The notes under the pieces: model-generated
Database searches by the model: none
What the model was told of the DNA's origin: nothing
Seen by the model: the letters and a program-made list of their open reading frames with translations, nothing else
Shown here: positions 16,531 through 26,465 of the stretch, one piece after another
Numbering within the stretch: the first letter of the stretch is position 1
Layout: each line of letters starts with the position of its first letter
Position numbers and translations under genes: made by a program
Assembly (NCBI RefSeq): GCF_007743815.1
Contig: NZ_CP036265.1
Coordinates: forward strand, 2,684,823-2,748,822
Source: Alienimonas californiensis
GTDB taxonomy: Bacteria > Planctomycetota > Planctomycetia > Planctomycetales > Planctomycetaceae
Direction: 5' to 3'
Length of the DNA: 64,000 nucleotides

Positions 16531-16986
16531 TCAATCGGCGGTTTCGAGCTGGATGTCGATCTCGTTCCCGCCGGGCTGGATCTCGATCACCTGAATCTCC
16601 TCGTAGTAGGACCGCGGAAACTTCGGCGGGCCGACGGACTGGGAGCCGGGGACCGGCTGCCCGTCCGGCCCCAAGACGGGCATCGGCCCGTCGCCCGTAC
16701 CGCCGGGCATCAGAGCCACGCGGTGGGGGCCGGTTCCCACGCCGGCTTCTCGAAACGTGAACATTGCTTCGTACCGGCCCTGTCCGTCGGTCGTGGCGTA
16801 CGAGGGCGAGCCGGGGCCGACGGGCGTGAACGACATCGAGATCCCCGCTCGGGCCGGCGCTCCGTCCACGAACACCGTCCCCTCCAGCGAGGACGGTTGC
16901 CCGCCCCCGCACCCCGCCGCCGTCAGCCAGAGGACTGCGGCGAAGGCGGCGGACGGCGTTTTGAGAACCAGCAGGCGGCAGGACAT
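16531..16986 (-). CDS. Small lipoprotein, carboxypeptidase-regulatory-like
   Basis: A 151-residue lipoprotein of unknown function. The signal peptide ends in a lipobox (LTAAGCGGG), so Cys26 or so should be lipidated. The mature part has SLEGTVFVDGAPA, ISMSFTPVG, TTDGQGRYEAMFT and GPHRVALMP: the transthyretin/carboxypeptidase-regulatory-like beta sandwich very common in planctomycetes. Such genes regularly sit beside DUF1559 genes, as here (62 bases downstream of the DUF1559 stop). A role at the cell surface is an inference. Confidence 0.8.
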   Translation of the reverse strand: MSCRLLVLKTPSAAFAAVLWLTAAGCGGGQPSSLEGTVFVDGAPARAGISMSFTPVGPGSPSYATTDGQGRYEAMFTFREAGVGTGPHRVALMPGGTGDGPMPVLGPDGQPVPGSQSVGPPKFPRSYYEEIQVIEIQPGGNEIDIQLETAD

Positions 16987-17048
16987 GGTCGGCCGACGAA
17001 ATCGAGACGGAAGGGGCGGAAAACCTCGCGTAATAACGGGGCGCTTCT

Positions 17049-18062
17049 TCAGAACGCGTCCTCGATCGTCTGCATGTCGTTCCGACAGGCCAGACGCTGA
17101 AACGTCCCGATCGTGGATTTATCGACGTTCGACCACGAGGTCGACCAGTGATGCGGGTTGCCGTTCGCCTGTAATCCGTTATCGAAATCGATCGTATCGG
17201 CGACGAAATGGACGCTGCCGTCGCCCAGGAGGAATTGCGTCCCGCCGTCGTGATAGCTGGAGAATGCGGAGTAGTACCGCCCGGTCAGGGGACAGTTCGG
17301 CTTCATCAGGAAACCGCGGCCGACGACTTTCGGGGAGGACCAGGAGGATTCGCTGTTCACGTTCCCGACCCCGACCCAGTACCCCGCCTGATGCTCCCAA
17401 CCGCGCTCGCCGATCATAATCGTATTGGTCAGGCCGTCGCGAAAGTCGGCGACGTTGGTGCCGTTCTGGGCGACCATCGCGCCCTGCATCGTGGGCGGGC
17501 CGCCGCCGGCGTTCCAGTTGGAATACTGATAGCCGTACATCCCGACGTAGTTGCTGATCGCCGGCTTCGTCGAATCCGGCCCGCCGCTGTGGCAGAAGTC
17601 GGCGGACGTATTAATGGTCGACCCCGCGATGTCGCTGGGGCACAGGTATGTGGGCACGGCCGTGCGGATCGCGGCCAGTTCTTCCGCCGGCCAGGAGGAC
17701 GAGTTGTTTCCCGGCAGAGCCTCGTCGAACTCCCGACGGCCGACGTCCAGGACACGATAGAGGGTCGGTTCGTCCATATACGGCAGCAGGTGCGCGCCCC
17801 AGCCCCACGCCTTTCGCCAGTTCGCCTTGTTTTCGATCTTGTTGAATCCGTACCCGGCCGGAAACTTGTCGTGGGTACCATGGAAATTGTGCATCGCCAA
17901 CCCGATCTGCTTGAGGTTGTTCTGGCACTGGCTGCGGCGGGCGGCCTCACGGGCCTGCTGCACCGCGGGCAACAGTAGGGAAACCAGGATCGCGATGATC
18001 GCGATGACCACCAGCAGTTCGATTAGCGTGAAGCCGGGTCGTTTAGGGTCGGAGCGTCTCAT
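17049..18062 (-). CDS. DUF1559 protein with type IV pilin-like N-terminus
   Basis: A member of the large planctomycete DUF1559 family. The 337-residue protein begins with the prepilin cleavage/methylation motif ([20 protein letters not shown]), followed by [31 protein letters not shown], the family signature. The C-terminal half contains [18 protein letters not shown], the closing DGSV motif of the family. It would be processed by a prepilin peptidase and form a pseudopilin-like or secreted structure. The function of the family is not established. It is followed by the small lipoprotein. Confidence 0.93.
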   Translation of the reverse strand: MRRSDPKRPGFTLIELLVVIAIIAILVSLLLPAVQQAREAARRSQCQNNLKQIGLAMHNFHGTHDKFPAGYGFNKIENKANWRKAWGWGAHLLPYMDEPTLYRVLDVGRREFDEALPGNNSSSWPAEELAAIRTAVPTYLCPSDIAGSTINTSADFCHSGGPDSTKPAISNYVGMYGYQYSNWNAGGGPPTMQGAMVAQNGTNVADFRDGLTNTIMIGERGWEHQAGYWVGVGNVNSESSWSSPKVVGRGFLMKPNCPLTGRYYSAFSSYHDGGTQFLLGDGSVHFVADTIDFDNGLQANGNPHHWSTSWSNVDKSTIGTFQRLACRNDMQTIEDAF

Positions 18063-18357
18063 GATGAGTCTCGCGGAAAGGTTAAGGCTGTCGAGAAAAC
18101 GGCGGCGCGGCGAAGGAGAGACCGCCCGGGACGCATCGAGAAGCCGTTATGGTAGGGTTTGGGGCGGCTGGAACAACGCCAACCCGGACCCTTCCGTCCG
18201 CATTTCGGGATCGTCGCCGCAATCGGTGCGTGGAATTCTAAATCACCGCCTCAACACGCCTCCCGCGTCCGTCGGCGCCCTCCGGGGCGGATACGACCGT
18301 TTTGCACCCTCCCCCCGGCGCTCCGCGACGCGAAAACGGAGGGCCGCCCGGCTGCGC
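18063..18357. other. Intergenic region between DUF1559 and shc
   Basis: About 295 bases with no convincing gene. It is upstream of the DUF1559 gene and downstream of shc (both on the - strand), so it should hold the DUF1559 promoter. I see no clear promoter pair, terminator hairpin or repeat in it. Confidence 0.4.
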
Positions 18358-20529
18358 CTATCGCACGGCCCGCTCGTAGCGGGCGAGGGCCATCAGGGGG
18401 AAGTACAGGCTATAGAGGTGGTACTTCAGGTAGAAGACGCTGGGGAAGCCGGTGCCGGTGAACTGCGGTTCGGTCCAGGTCCCGTCGAGGTTCTGCTTGT
18501 CCCGCAGCCAGGCGGCGGCGCGGCGGGCGGCGGGGGTGCGGGCGTCGCCGGCGGCGACCAGACCCATCAGGGCCCATGCCGTCTGGCTGGCGGTCGGCTC
18601 GCCCTGCCCCCTCAGGTTCGGGTCGTCGTAGGTGGCGGGGCTCTCGCCGAAGCCGCCGGAGGGTTGTTGCACGCTCTTGAGCCACCGCACCGCCCGGCGG
18701 ACGCGGGCGTCCTCGGAGCGCACGCCCAACGCCGCCAGCCCCATCAGGCCCTGCCAAGTGCCGTAGAAGTAGTTCACGCCCCAGCGGCCGTACCAGCTGC
18801 CGTCGGCCTCCTGGGCGTCGTTCACGTAGGCGATCGCCCGCTTCATGAACGGCTGGTCCGCGGGCATGCCCAGCAGACCGAACAGCTCCAGCATCCGGGC
18901 CGTGAGGTCCGCCGTGCTGGGGTCGATCATCGCGTTGTGATCGGCGAAGGGCACCCGGCAATACAACTCGCGGGTATTGTCCACGTCGAAGGCCCCCCAG
19001 CCGCCGTCGCGGTTCTGCATGCCGATCAGCCAGTTCACCCCCCGGCGGATCGCCGCGGTCAGCGGGGCGGCGGCGGCGACGTCGCCCAGCGCCGTCCGCG
19101 GGTCCACGTCGCGGGCGGCGAGCACCGTGCGGTCGTCGTCGGCGGCTTCAGGGTCCTCGCTGAAGCCGATGTCCGCCGTCCAGTCCGTGCCGCTGCCGGC
19201 CGGCAGGCAGCGGGCCAGGGCCATCAACACCATGCAGGTGTCGTCGGTGTCCGGGTAGAAGCGATTGCGGTACTCGAAGCACCAGCCGGAGGGCTTCAGC
19301 TTCGGCCGGGCGAGGGAGTAGTCGCCCGGGGTGCGAATCTCCCGCTCCAGCAGCCAGTCCGCCGCCCGGCGAATGGTGGGGTGATGCGGCGGCAAACCGC
19401 TTTCCCGCAGGGCGATCGCGGCGATCGCCGTGTCCCACACCGGGCTCTTGCAGGGCTGGAGCCGGGTGACGGCCTCCCCGGCGTCGTTCGCCTCGGTCAG
19501 TTTGAGGCGGTCCAACTCGTCGAGCTGCCCGGCGATCTCCGGCGAGTCCTCGGCGTAACCCAGGCACTTCAGGCCGACGATCGTCCAGACGATCGGCGGG
19601 AAGATCGCTCCCAGCCCGTCGCTGCCGACGAGGCGGTCGAGGATCCAGCGCTCCGCCTTCTTCACCGCGATCCGCCGCAGCGGGCGGAGCCGGGCGGCGT
19701 CCGCGGCCTTGTAGGTGCGGTCCAGTCGGTAGAAGAAGGTGTGCCAGTCGAACTTCGACGCTCCCACCTCCCGGTCCACCGCTTCGCAGCGGGGCATGCG
19801 GAGCGGCAGGTTCTCCGCCCCGTTGACGAACAGGTCCCCCACGCTGACCCCCGCCGCCGGCAGGTCGCGGCAGGGCTGGTAGGCCCAGAGCAGCGAGAGC
19901 GGCACGACGATCGTGCGGCTCCAGGCGCTCATCTCCGTGAGGTTCAGCGGGCTCCACCGCGGGGCCAGCATCACCTCCGGCGGCACCGCGGGGCACTGCC
20001 GGTAGGCGATCTGCCCCAGCAGGGCGAGGTAGTACCGGGTGAAGCTGTTCACCCGCTCCGCCCCGCCGGCGGCCAGCGTGGCCCGCTTCGCCTTCGCCAG
20101 CCGCTCGTCCAGATCGGCCGGACCGCGATCCCCCGCCTCGGCCCCGGCGCCGGGCCCCGCGTCCTGCCGATACACCGCCCGCAGGGCCAGCACGGCTTTG
20201 ACGGTGGCGGAGACGTCGATCGGCCCGCCGGGGTACTGCCCCCACCAGCCGCCGGGTTCCTGCTGACTGATCAGATGCCGGGCGACGGCGCGGGCGTCGT
20301 CGGTGCGCTCGCGGCCCAGCCAGGCGAGCAGGCAGAGGTATTCGCTCTGAAGGATGCTGTCGCCCTCCAACTCCCCGCACCAGTGGCCGTCCTCCTGCTG
20401 GAGGGCGAGCAGGGCGTCGCGGGCCTTGGCGACGGTCGGCCCGACCTCCGCCCCGCGGTCCGCGGGGCGGGGCAGATCGGCGTTGCGAACGGAGCCGGCG
20501 GCGACGTCGGCGAAGCGATGCGAGAGCAC
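18358..20529 (-). CDS. shc: Squalene-hopene cyclase
   Basis: Cyclises squalene to hopene/diplopterol, the first committed step to hopanoids; membrane-associated. The protein has the catalytic DXDD motif (FYPDTDDTCMVLMAL), several QW-type repeats (QNRDGGWGAFD, QEADGSWYGRW, QQPSGGFGES, QNLDGTW) and GGWWGQYPGGPID near the N-terminus. With the GTG start used here it has 723 residues, normal for the family. The frame is open to a GTG at 20661, but that would overlap bioB by about 60 bases and add residues unlike the family. There are no other hopanoid genes nearby. Confidence 0.94.
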   Translation of the reverse strand: MLSHRFADVAAGSVRNADLPRPADRGAEVGPTVAKARDALLALQQEDGHWCGELEGDSILQSEYLCLLAWLGRERTDDARAVARHLISQQEPGGWWGQYPGGPIDVSATVKAVLALRAVYRQDAGPGAGAEAGDRGPADLDERLAKAKRATLAAGGAERVNSFTRYYLALLGQIAYRQCPAVPPEVMLAPRWSPLNLTEMSAWSRTIVVPLSLLWAYQPCRDLPAAGVSVGDLFVNGAENLPLRMPRCEAVDREVGASKFDWHTFFYRLDRTYKAADAARLRPLRRIAVKKAERWILDRLVGSDGLGAIFPPIVWTIVGLKCLGYAEDSPEIAGQLDELDRLKLTEANDAGEAVTRLQPCKSPVWDTAIAAIALRESGLPPHHPTIRRAADWLLEREIRTPGDYSLARPKLKPSGWCFEYRNRFYPDTDDTCMVLMALARCLPAGSGTDWTADIGFSEDPEAADDDRTVLAARDVDPRTALGDVAAAAPLTAAIRRGVNWLIGMQNRDGGWGAFDVDNTRELYCRVPFADHNAMIDPSTADLTARMLELFGLLGMPADQPFMKRAIAYVNDAQEADGSWYGRWGVNYFYGTWQGLMGLAALGVRSEDARVRRAVRWLKSVQQPSGGFGESPATYDDPNLRGQGEPTASQTAWALMGLVAAGDARTPAARRAAAWLRDKQNLDGTWTEPQFTGTGFPSVFYLKYHLYSLYFPLMALARYERAVR

Positions 20530-20602
20530 GACGGCTCGGGGTTGGGCTGGGGGGAAACCCGCGATGCGCCGCGGATTCTCCCCGGACGATAGGCCGGCCG
20601 AC

Positions 20603-21715
20603 TCAAGCCCCGCAAGCGGCGGCGACCGCCGCGCCGGCCGATTCCCGCACGCCGACCGCACCGGTTTCCTGATCCGACCGCGAGACGTTCGCCTCGGCGG
20701 GCTCCGCCGCCCCGTCGGAGCGGCCGACGTCGCTCTCCACGCCGGACAGCACGACCTCGAAGCCGAGGTCCTCGATCATCCGGTGATCCTCGCTGGCCGG
20801 CTGGCCGGCGGTGGTGAGGTAGTCGGAGACGAACAGGCTGTTCGCCGCGTACAGGGCCAGCGGTTGCAGGCTGCGGAGGTTCACTTCCCGCCCGCCCGCC
20901 ACCCGCAGTTCGGCGGTCGGCAGCAGGAAGCGGTACAGGGCCAGCACCTTCAGGCAGTAGCGCGGGTCCAGTTCCCGCCGCTTCTCGAACATCGTGCCGT
21001 CGATCGCGTGCAGGAAGTTGATCGGCACGCTCTCGGCCCGAAGCTCCCGCAGTTCGAGGGCGGCGTCGATCAGGTCGTCGCTCGACTCGCCCATCCCCAC
21101 GATCAGCCCGCTGCACAGTTCCAGCCCGGCCTGACGGGCCTTCTTGAGCGTGGCGAGGCGGTCGTCGTAGGTGTGGGTGGTGACGACCTCGTCGTGATTG
21201 CCGCGGCCGGTGTTCAGATTGTGGTTGATCCGGTCCACGCCGCCGGCCTTCAGCACCTCGGCCTGACCCTCTTTGAGCAGACCCAGGCAGGCGCAGATGT
21301 GCAGGCCGTGCTCCTGCTTGATGCGGGCGGCCACGTCGGCGACGTGCTGGACCTCCCGGTTCGACGGCCCCCGGCCGCTGGCGACGATGCAGTAGGTCTT
21401 CGCCCCCGCCGCGGCGGCGTCCGCGGCGCCGGCGAGCAGCCGGTCGGCGGAGAGCATCGGGTACTTGTCGATCGCGGCGCTGCTGTCGCGGCCCTGCGAG
21501 CAGTACCGGCAGTCCTCCGGGCAGAGGCCGCTCTTGGCGTTCTTCAGGTAGTACAGCTGCACCGTCGTGCCGAAGCTGGCCCGCCGCACCTTGAAGGCGG
21601 CGTGCATCAGGGCGAGCAGGTCGGCGTCCGGCGCCGTCAGCACGGCCTTGGCCTCCTCCCGGGAGAGCAGCTCCCCGGCGAGGGCGGCGTCGGCGAACGA
21701 TTCGTAGGTGCGCAT
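20603..21715 (-). CDS. bioB: Biotin synthase
   Basis: Radical-SAM enzyme inserting sulfur into dethiobiotin. The 370-residue product has the [4Fe-4S] motif CPEDCRYC (CX3CX2C) in LKNAKSGLCPEDCRYCSQG, the [2Fe-2S] region with YCIVASGRGPS and HICACLGLL, DRINHNLNT and CSGLIVGMGES, and the ANSLFVSDYLTT end region. About 40 residues beyond the usual end are Ala/Glu-rich. It is an isolated biotin gene. Its stop lies about 70 bases before the chosen shc start; the two may be co-transcribed. Confidence 0.95.
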   Translation of the reverse strand: MRTYESFADAALAGELLSREEAKAVLTAPDADLLALMHAAFKVRRASFGTTVQLYYLKNAKSGLCPEDCRYCSQGRDSSAAIDKYPMLSADRLLAGAADAAAAGAKTYCIVASGRGPSNREVQHVADVAARIKQEHGLHICACLGLLKEGQAEVLKAGGVDRINHNLNTGRGNHDEVVTTHTYDDRLATLKKARQAGLELCSGLIVGMGESSDDLIDAALELRELRAESVPINFLHAIDGTMFEKRRELDPRYCLKVLALYRFLLPTAELRVAGGREVNLRSLQPLALYAANSLFVSDYLTTAGQPASEDHRMIEDLGFEVVLSGVESDVGRSDGAAEPAEANVSRSDQETGAVGVRESAGAAVAAACGA

Positions 21716-21817
21716 ATCAGCGGGGGCGGCGTGGCTCAGGGCCCGCGGAGGGTACCGCCGCCGGGCCTCGGCTTCACCCCCCGGCGCTGCCGGTTCGCCG
21801 CGTCCAGGGGAAGCTGG

Positions 21818-22510
21818 TCAGCCGGCGCCGCCCGAATCGGCGGCGCCGTTCGACCCGCCGCCCGTGCGGGTCCAGATTTCCGTTTCGTCGTCCTTGGGGT
21901 TGTAGAGGACGAGAGCCTCGTCGGCGGACTGCACCACCCAGTCCCGTTCGCTGCCGAACAGCTTGCTCATCGACTCGAAAGCCTCCTTCGGCGTGCCGGA
22001 GACGCTTTCGAAGTGCACGCCGGGCTTCTCGGCGTTCCGGTCGCCGGTGAGGGTCCAGTCGATCTGCACCGTGATCCGCTTGGCCCCCGCGAGGAACTGA
22101 TAGAACGGATCGACGTCGACGGTCATCGTCGCGGTGCCGTCCGCGTGGACGGTCAACGTGCGCAGGCCATAGCTCTCGCGGGTGTAGGTGCCGGGCAGGC
22201 GATCAATCAGCGTGGGCGCCTCCTCTTCGACTCCGTCGACAGTCCCCCGCCCCGCATTGCCGTCGGTCTCGCTGCGCCGCAGACCGGACGCCCGCAGTTT
22301 CACCGCATCGCCCGCCGCGGCGATCCGCACCGGCCGGCCGGTCGCGGCGCCGACGGCGGAGCCGCTTTCGACCGGGGCGGGCGGCTCCTCCTTCGCCCCG
22401 CACCCCGCCAGCAGCGCCGCGAACGACGTGACGGCGACGCAGGCCGGGAACGAGCAGAGCGTCCGGACGGCGAACGACTCGCGCACGGCGCAACGGCGGG
22501 AGCGGGGCAT
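21818..22510 (-). CDS. Putative lipoprotein, 230 aa
   Basis: Not recognised. The N-terminus has an Arg-rich start, a hydrophobic stretch and a lipobox (AALLAGCGAKEE), so it should be a lipoprotein. The mature part has a region around TYTRESYGLRTLTVHADGTATMTVDV and IQIDWTLTGDR-like strands (here VQIDWTLTGDR), which reads as a small beta-rich domain seen in planctomycete lipoproteins. It ends in a Gly-rich tail. It follows dnaE by 17 bases and probably shares its transcript. Confidence 0.75.
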   Translation of the reverse strand: MPRSRRCAVRESFAVRTLCSFPACVAVTSFAALLAGCGAKEEPPAPVESGSAVGAATGRPVRIAAAGDAVKLRASGLRRSETDGNAGRGTVDGVEEEAPTLIDRLPGTYTRESYGLRTLTVHADGTATMTVDVDPFYQFLAGAKRITVQIDWTLTGDRNAEKPGVHFESVSGTPKEAFESMSKLFGSERDWVVQSADEALVLYNPKDDETEIWTRTGGGSNGAADSGGAG

Positions 22511-22527
22511 CGGGGCGATCCGTCGGT

Positions 22528-25500
22528 TCAGTTCAGACTCGGAGAGGCGGTTTTACGTCGCACCGGCGGCGACCAGAAGAGCAGGTGTTGCTCGCCCAGC
22601 ACCTCGGCCAGTTCCCGCCGCAGACCCGGCCCGCAGGAGACCCGCAGGTGCCCGGGCGTGGAGAGACGATACCGCGTCCGCACCCCGGGGGTTTCGCCGT
22701 TCGCCCCGTCCCCGTTCGCGCCGTCGCCGGTCAGGTCCTCCGCGGAGCCGGTGTCGATCAGGACGACGACGTCCGTTTCGCCGGGATAACGGCCGAGGAT
22801 CTCCCGCACGCGGGCCATTTCCGCGTCCGCGTGCAGGCCCTTCTGGAACTTCACGGCGAGTTGCCGGGTGTGCTCCTTGATGGCGTCGTCCGCCGTCATC
22901 AGGCGGTTGACGATCAGGTTCGGCTCCCGCCCGCGGCGGTCGACCTTCCCTTTGACGTACAGCACGGCCTCCGCCTTCACGAGATCCCCCTGCCGGGCGA
23001 ACTCCTCCGGCCACATGATGCACCGCACGCAGCCCTCCGGATCTTCAAAGTCGAACATGACGTAGTCGGTGTTGCCGTTGCGGGACGGCTTTTTAGTGCG
23101 GGCTTTTTTAATCGCCCCGACCATCCCGCCGACGGTCACCTCGTCGCCGTCCTGGGCCTCGCCGAGTTCCAGCGTCGTGGCGGTGGCGAACTTGGTGATC
23201 GCGTCGCCGGCCTCCGTCAGCGGGTGGCTGGTCAGATAGAAGCCGAATACCTCTTTTTCATGGGCGAGCTTCACGGCCCGGGTCCAGTCCGGCAGGTCCG
23301 GGAAGCTGGCGGCGACCTCCGGGGCGTCCTCCTCGTCGTCGTCCCCGCCGAACAGGCTGGCCTGCCCGGCGGCGGCGTCGCGGGCCTTGTTCGCCGCGGC
23401 CTGCACCGCCCGGTCCACCACGGCGCTGTGCTGCGCCCGCGTCGGCCCGAGCGAATCCAGCGCCCCGCAGCGAATGAGAATCTCCGTCGCGGAGCGGTTC
23501 AGATGGCCCGGGTCGATCCGCTCCGTGACGTCGAAGATGTCTTTATAGGGGCCGTTCGCCTCCCGCTCCCGAACCAGCGCCTCCATCGCGGACAGGCCGA
23601 GGCCCTTCACGGCCCCCAGCCCGAAGGTGATGCCGTCCTGGCCGTCCTCGTTCGTGACGACGCTGAACTCGACGTCGCTGCGGTTCACGTCCGGGGGGAG
23701 GACCTCGATGCCCTGCCGGCGGGCGTCCTCGACGTGCTCCATAATGCGGTCGCTGCTCTCCATCCCGCAGGAGAGCAGGGCCGCCATGAATTCGACGGGG
23801 TAATGTGCCTTCAGATAGGCCGTCTGATAGGCGATCAGGCCGTAGGCGGTGCTGTGACTCTTGTTGAAGCCGTAGCCGGCGAACTTTTCGATCAGTTCGA
23901 ACAGATTGACCGCAACGGACTCGTCGACGCCGCGTTCTTTCGCCCCGTCGATATACTGCTGCCGGAACTGGGCGATGATCGCCAGCTTCTTCTTCGAAAT
24001 GGCCTTAATGCACTTGTAGGCGCTGGCCAGCTCGATGCCGCCGACCCGGTTCAGGATCCGCATGACCTGTTCCTGGTAGACCATGATCCCGTAGGTGTCC
24101 GCCAGGACGGGGTCCACCAGGGGGTGAATCTTTGCGACCTGCTTGCGGCCGTTTTTGATGTCGACGTAGTCCATCACCATGCCGCCCTCCAGCGGACCGG
24201 GGCGATAGAGGGCGCTGGTGGCGATGATGTCCGCGAACTTGTCGGGCCGCATCTTCGTCAGCAGGTCCCGCATGCCGCCGGACTCCAGCTGGAACACGCC
24301 CTTCGTCTCGCCGCGCTGCAGCAGGCGATAGGTGGCCGGGTCCGGCGTGTCGACGTCGTGCAGGACCTTGAGATCGAAGTCCGGGTGCCGGGCCAGCACG
24401 TTCTTGATGGACTTGTCAAGAATTGTGAGGTTTCGTAGCCCCAGGAAGTCCATCTTGAGCAGCCCCGCCGCCTCCACCGTGGGGCCGTCCCACTGGGTGA
24501 TGACGTCCTCCTTGCCGGTGATGACCTGGAGCGGCAAGAGATCCTGGAGCGGCTGATCCGCCACCACGACGCCCGCCGCGTGGGTGCCGGCGCTGCGGGC
24601 CAGACCCTCCAGCCGGTAGGCGATGTCGATCAACTCCTTGATCTGAGGATCGTTGTTGTAGGCGTCCGACAGCTCCGGGCTCTGCTTGACGGCGTCGGCG
24701 AGCTTAATGCCGAGGGTGTCCGGCACCGCCTTGGCGATCTCGTTGACGCGGGCCAGCGGCACGCCCAGCGCCCGGCCGACGTCCCGCACGACCGCCTTGG
24801 CCTTCAGCGTGCCGAACGTGCCGATCTGGGCGACGCTGTCCTCGCCGTATTTCTCCTTCGTATAATCAATGACCATCTGCCGGCGGTCCCGGCAGAAGTC
24901 GATATCGATATCCGGCGGCTCCTTCCGGCTTTTATCGAGGAACCGCTCGAACAGCAGGTCGTATTTGAGCGGGCAGACGTCCGACAGGCCCAGTAGGAAC
25001 GCCACGATCGCCCCCGCCGCCGAACCGCGGGCCACGCAGGGGATATCGTGTTTCTTGGCGAATTCGACGAAGTCCCACACGATCAGGAAGTAGCTCGAAT
25101 ACCCCATGTATTCGATCACGCCCAACTCCAGGTCCAGCCGGTCCCGGTGGGCCTGCGTGGCCTCGTCGCCGTAACGCTCCTCCATCGCGTTTTCGCAGAT
25201 CTCCCGCAGGTATTCCGTATCCGTCAGCTGGCGGGGCGGCTTGAAGACGGGGTAGTACTTCGGGTTCTCCTCCAGCTGAATATCGCAGCGGTCGGCGATC
25301 TCCTGACTGCGGCGGACGGCCTCCTGCTGGTTCGGGAAGACCTTGTACATCTCCTCCGGGGACTTCACGAAGAAGTCCTGCGAACCCAGCCGCATCCGCT
25401 TGGCGTCGGTCCGTTGGCTGCGGGTGTTGACGCACAATAAAATATCGTGGGCGACGGCGTCCTCGCCGCAGAGATAGTGACTGTCGTTGGTGGCGACCAG

Positions 25501-26154
25501 CGGCAGGCCCATGCGATTGGCGAGGTCGATCGTCGCCTCGCCGGCGTCTTTCTGGATCTGGATGCCGCTGTCCTGGATCTCCATATAAAAGCGGTCGCCG
25601 AATACCTCCGTGTACCACTGGCACAACTTCTCGGCCTCCTCTTTCTGCTCGTTGAGCAGGTGGCGGGACAGCTCCCCGGAGACGCACCCGCTCAAGACGA
25701 TCAGCCCCTCGCTGTGGGCCGCGAGCAGTTCCTTATCCATCCGGGGCTTGTAATAGAAGCCCTCGGTGTAGGCCACGCTGCTCATCTTGACCAAATTGCG
25801 GAACCCCGTGAGGTTCTGGGCCAGCAGCGTGAGGTGAAAGTTCGATTCCTTCATCTTCCCGCCGCGTTCCGTGCGGCTGCGGGGGGCCATATAGGCCTCG
25901 ATGCCGAGGATCGGATTCACGTCCTCCGCCCGGCAGGCGTGATAGAACTCCATCGCCCCGTAGAGGTTGCCGTGGTCCGTGATCGCCGCGGCGTTCATGC
26001 CGGACGCCTTCGTCTGGCGGACGAGGTCCGGGATCTTGGTCATCCCGTCCAGCAGGCTGTAATGCGTGTGGCAGTGCAGGTGGGCGAACGGCGGCGGGGC
26101 GCCGTCGGCCGGGGTGGAGGGGGCGGCGCCGGCGTCGGGGGAGAGTTGGGACAC
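22528..26154 (-). CDS. dnaE: DNA polymerase III subunit alpha
   Basis: Replicative polymerase. The product begins with a PHP domain (FAHLHCHTHYSLLDGMTK, AITDHGNLYGA), whose histidines are retained, so it may have its own proofreading metal site. The catalytic aspartates are in PPDIDIDFCRDRR. The SRKEPPD segment, the HAAGVVVAD region and GYGFNKSHSTAYGLIAY are typical DnaE. A helix-hairpin-helix and an OB fold (MVGAIKKARTKK) follow. I use the GTG at 26154 (1208 residues); an ATG at 26226 and the far upstream 26418 are also in frame but add Arg/Pro-rich sequence. It is divergent from the zinc-ribbon gene. Confidence 0.95.
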   Translation of the reverse strand: MSQLSPDAGAAPSTPADGAPPPFAHLHCHTHYSLLDGMTKIPDLVRQTKASGMNAAAITDHGNLYGAMEFYHACRAEDVNPILGIEAYMAPRSRTERGGKMKESNFHLTLLAQNLTGFRNLVKMSSVAYTEGFYYKPRMDKELLAAHSEGLIVLSGCVSGELSRHLLNEQKEEAEKLCQWYTEVFGDRFYMEIQDSGIQIQKDAGEATIDLANRMGLPLVATNDSHYLCGEDAVAHDILLCVNTRSQRTDAKRMRLGSQDFFVKSPEEMYKVFPNQQEAVRRSQEIADRCDIQLEENPKYYPVFKPPRQLTDTEYLREICENAMEERYGDEATQAHRDRLDLELGVIEYMGYSSYFLIVWDFVEFAKKHDIPCVARGSAAGAIVAFLLGLSDVCPLKYDLLFERFLDKSRKEPPDIDIDFCRDRRQMVIDYTKEKYGEDSVAQIGTFGTLKAKAVVRDVGRALGVPLARVNEIAKAVPDTLGIKLADAVKQSPELSDAYNNDPQIKELIDIAYRLEGLARSAGTHAAGVVVADQPLQDLLPLQVITGKEDVITQWDGPTVEAAGLLKMDFLGLRNLTILDKSIKNVLARHPDFDLKVLHDVDTPDPATYRLLQRGETKGVFQLESGGMRDLLTKMRPDKFADIIATSALYRPGPLEGGMVMDYVDIKNGRKQVAKIHPLVDPVLADTYGIMVYQEQVMRILNRVGGIELASAYKCIKAISKKKLAIIAQFRQQYIDGAKERGVDESVAVNLFELIEKFAGYGFNKSHSTAYGLIAYQTAYLKAHYPVEFMAALLSCGMESSDRIMEHVEDARRQGIEVLPPDVNRSDVEFSVVTNEDGQDGITFGLGAVKGLGLSAMEALVREREANGPYKDIFDVTERIDPGHLNRSATEILIRCGALDSLGPTRAQHSAVVDRAVQAAANKARDAAAGQASLFGGDDDEEDAPEVAASFPDLPDWTRAVKLAHEKEVFGFYLTSHPLTEAGDAITKFATATTLELGEAQDGDEVTVGGMVGAIKKARTKKPSRNGNTDYVMFDFEDPEGCVRCIMWPEEFARQGDLVKAEAVLYVKGKVDRRGREPNLIVNRLMTADDAIKEHTRQLAVKFQKGLHADAEMARVREILGRYPGETDVVVLIDTGSAEDLTGDGANGDGANGETPGVRTRYRLSTPGHLRVSCGPGLRRELAEVLGEQHLLFWSPPVRRKTASPSLN

Positions 26155-26465
26155 GGGGCGGGCGGTTGCTGCACGGGTGGACGGACGGCCATCGTATCGG
26201 CCGGCGCGTCGGCCGGGGGCCGGCATTCGTCGGGCGAGCCGGAAGACCCGTTCCGATCCGCCCGCGCCGGCCGTCTCCACGCCCTTTCCCGCACAACCCG
26301 CGAATCCGGCGGGGCGCCTCCCGCGGCGGTCCGGCGCCGCGTCGAGCGGTCCCGCCGCCGGGGCGGCCGCGGCGCGGATTTCACCGACGCTTCGCACAAA
26401 CTTCCGCGGGGCTTCCACGGCGGTTCATACAACACGCCCGCTCGTCCGCCGCCAATGAGACTGCG
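26155..26465. other. Divergent intergenic region dnaE / zinc-ribbon gene
   Basis: About 310 bases between two divergently read genes, so it should contain promoters for both. Long open frames cross it on both strands but have the Arg/Pro-rich composition of non-coding high-GC DNA. I see no repeat or RNA structure. If dnaE starts at 26226 instead, the region is shorter by 72 bases. Confidence 0.4.
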
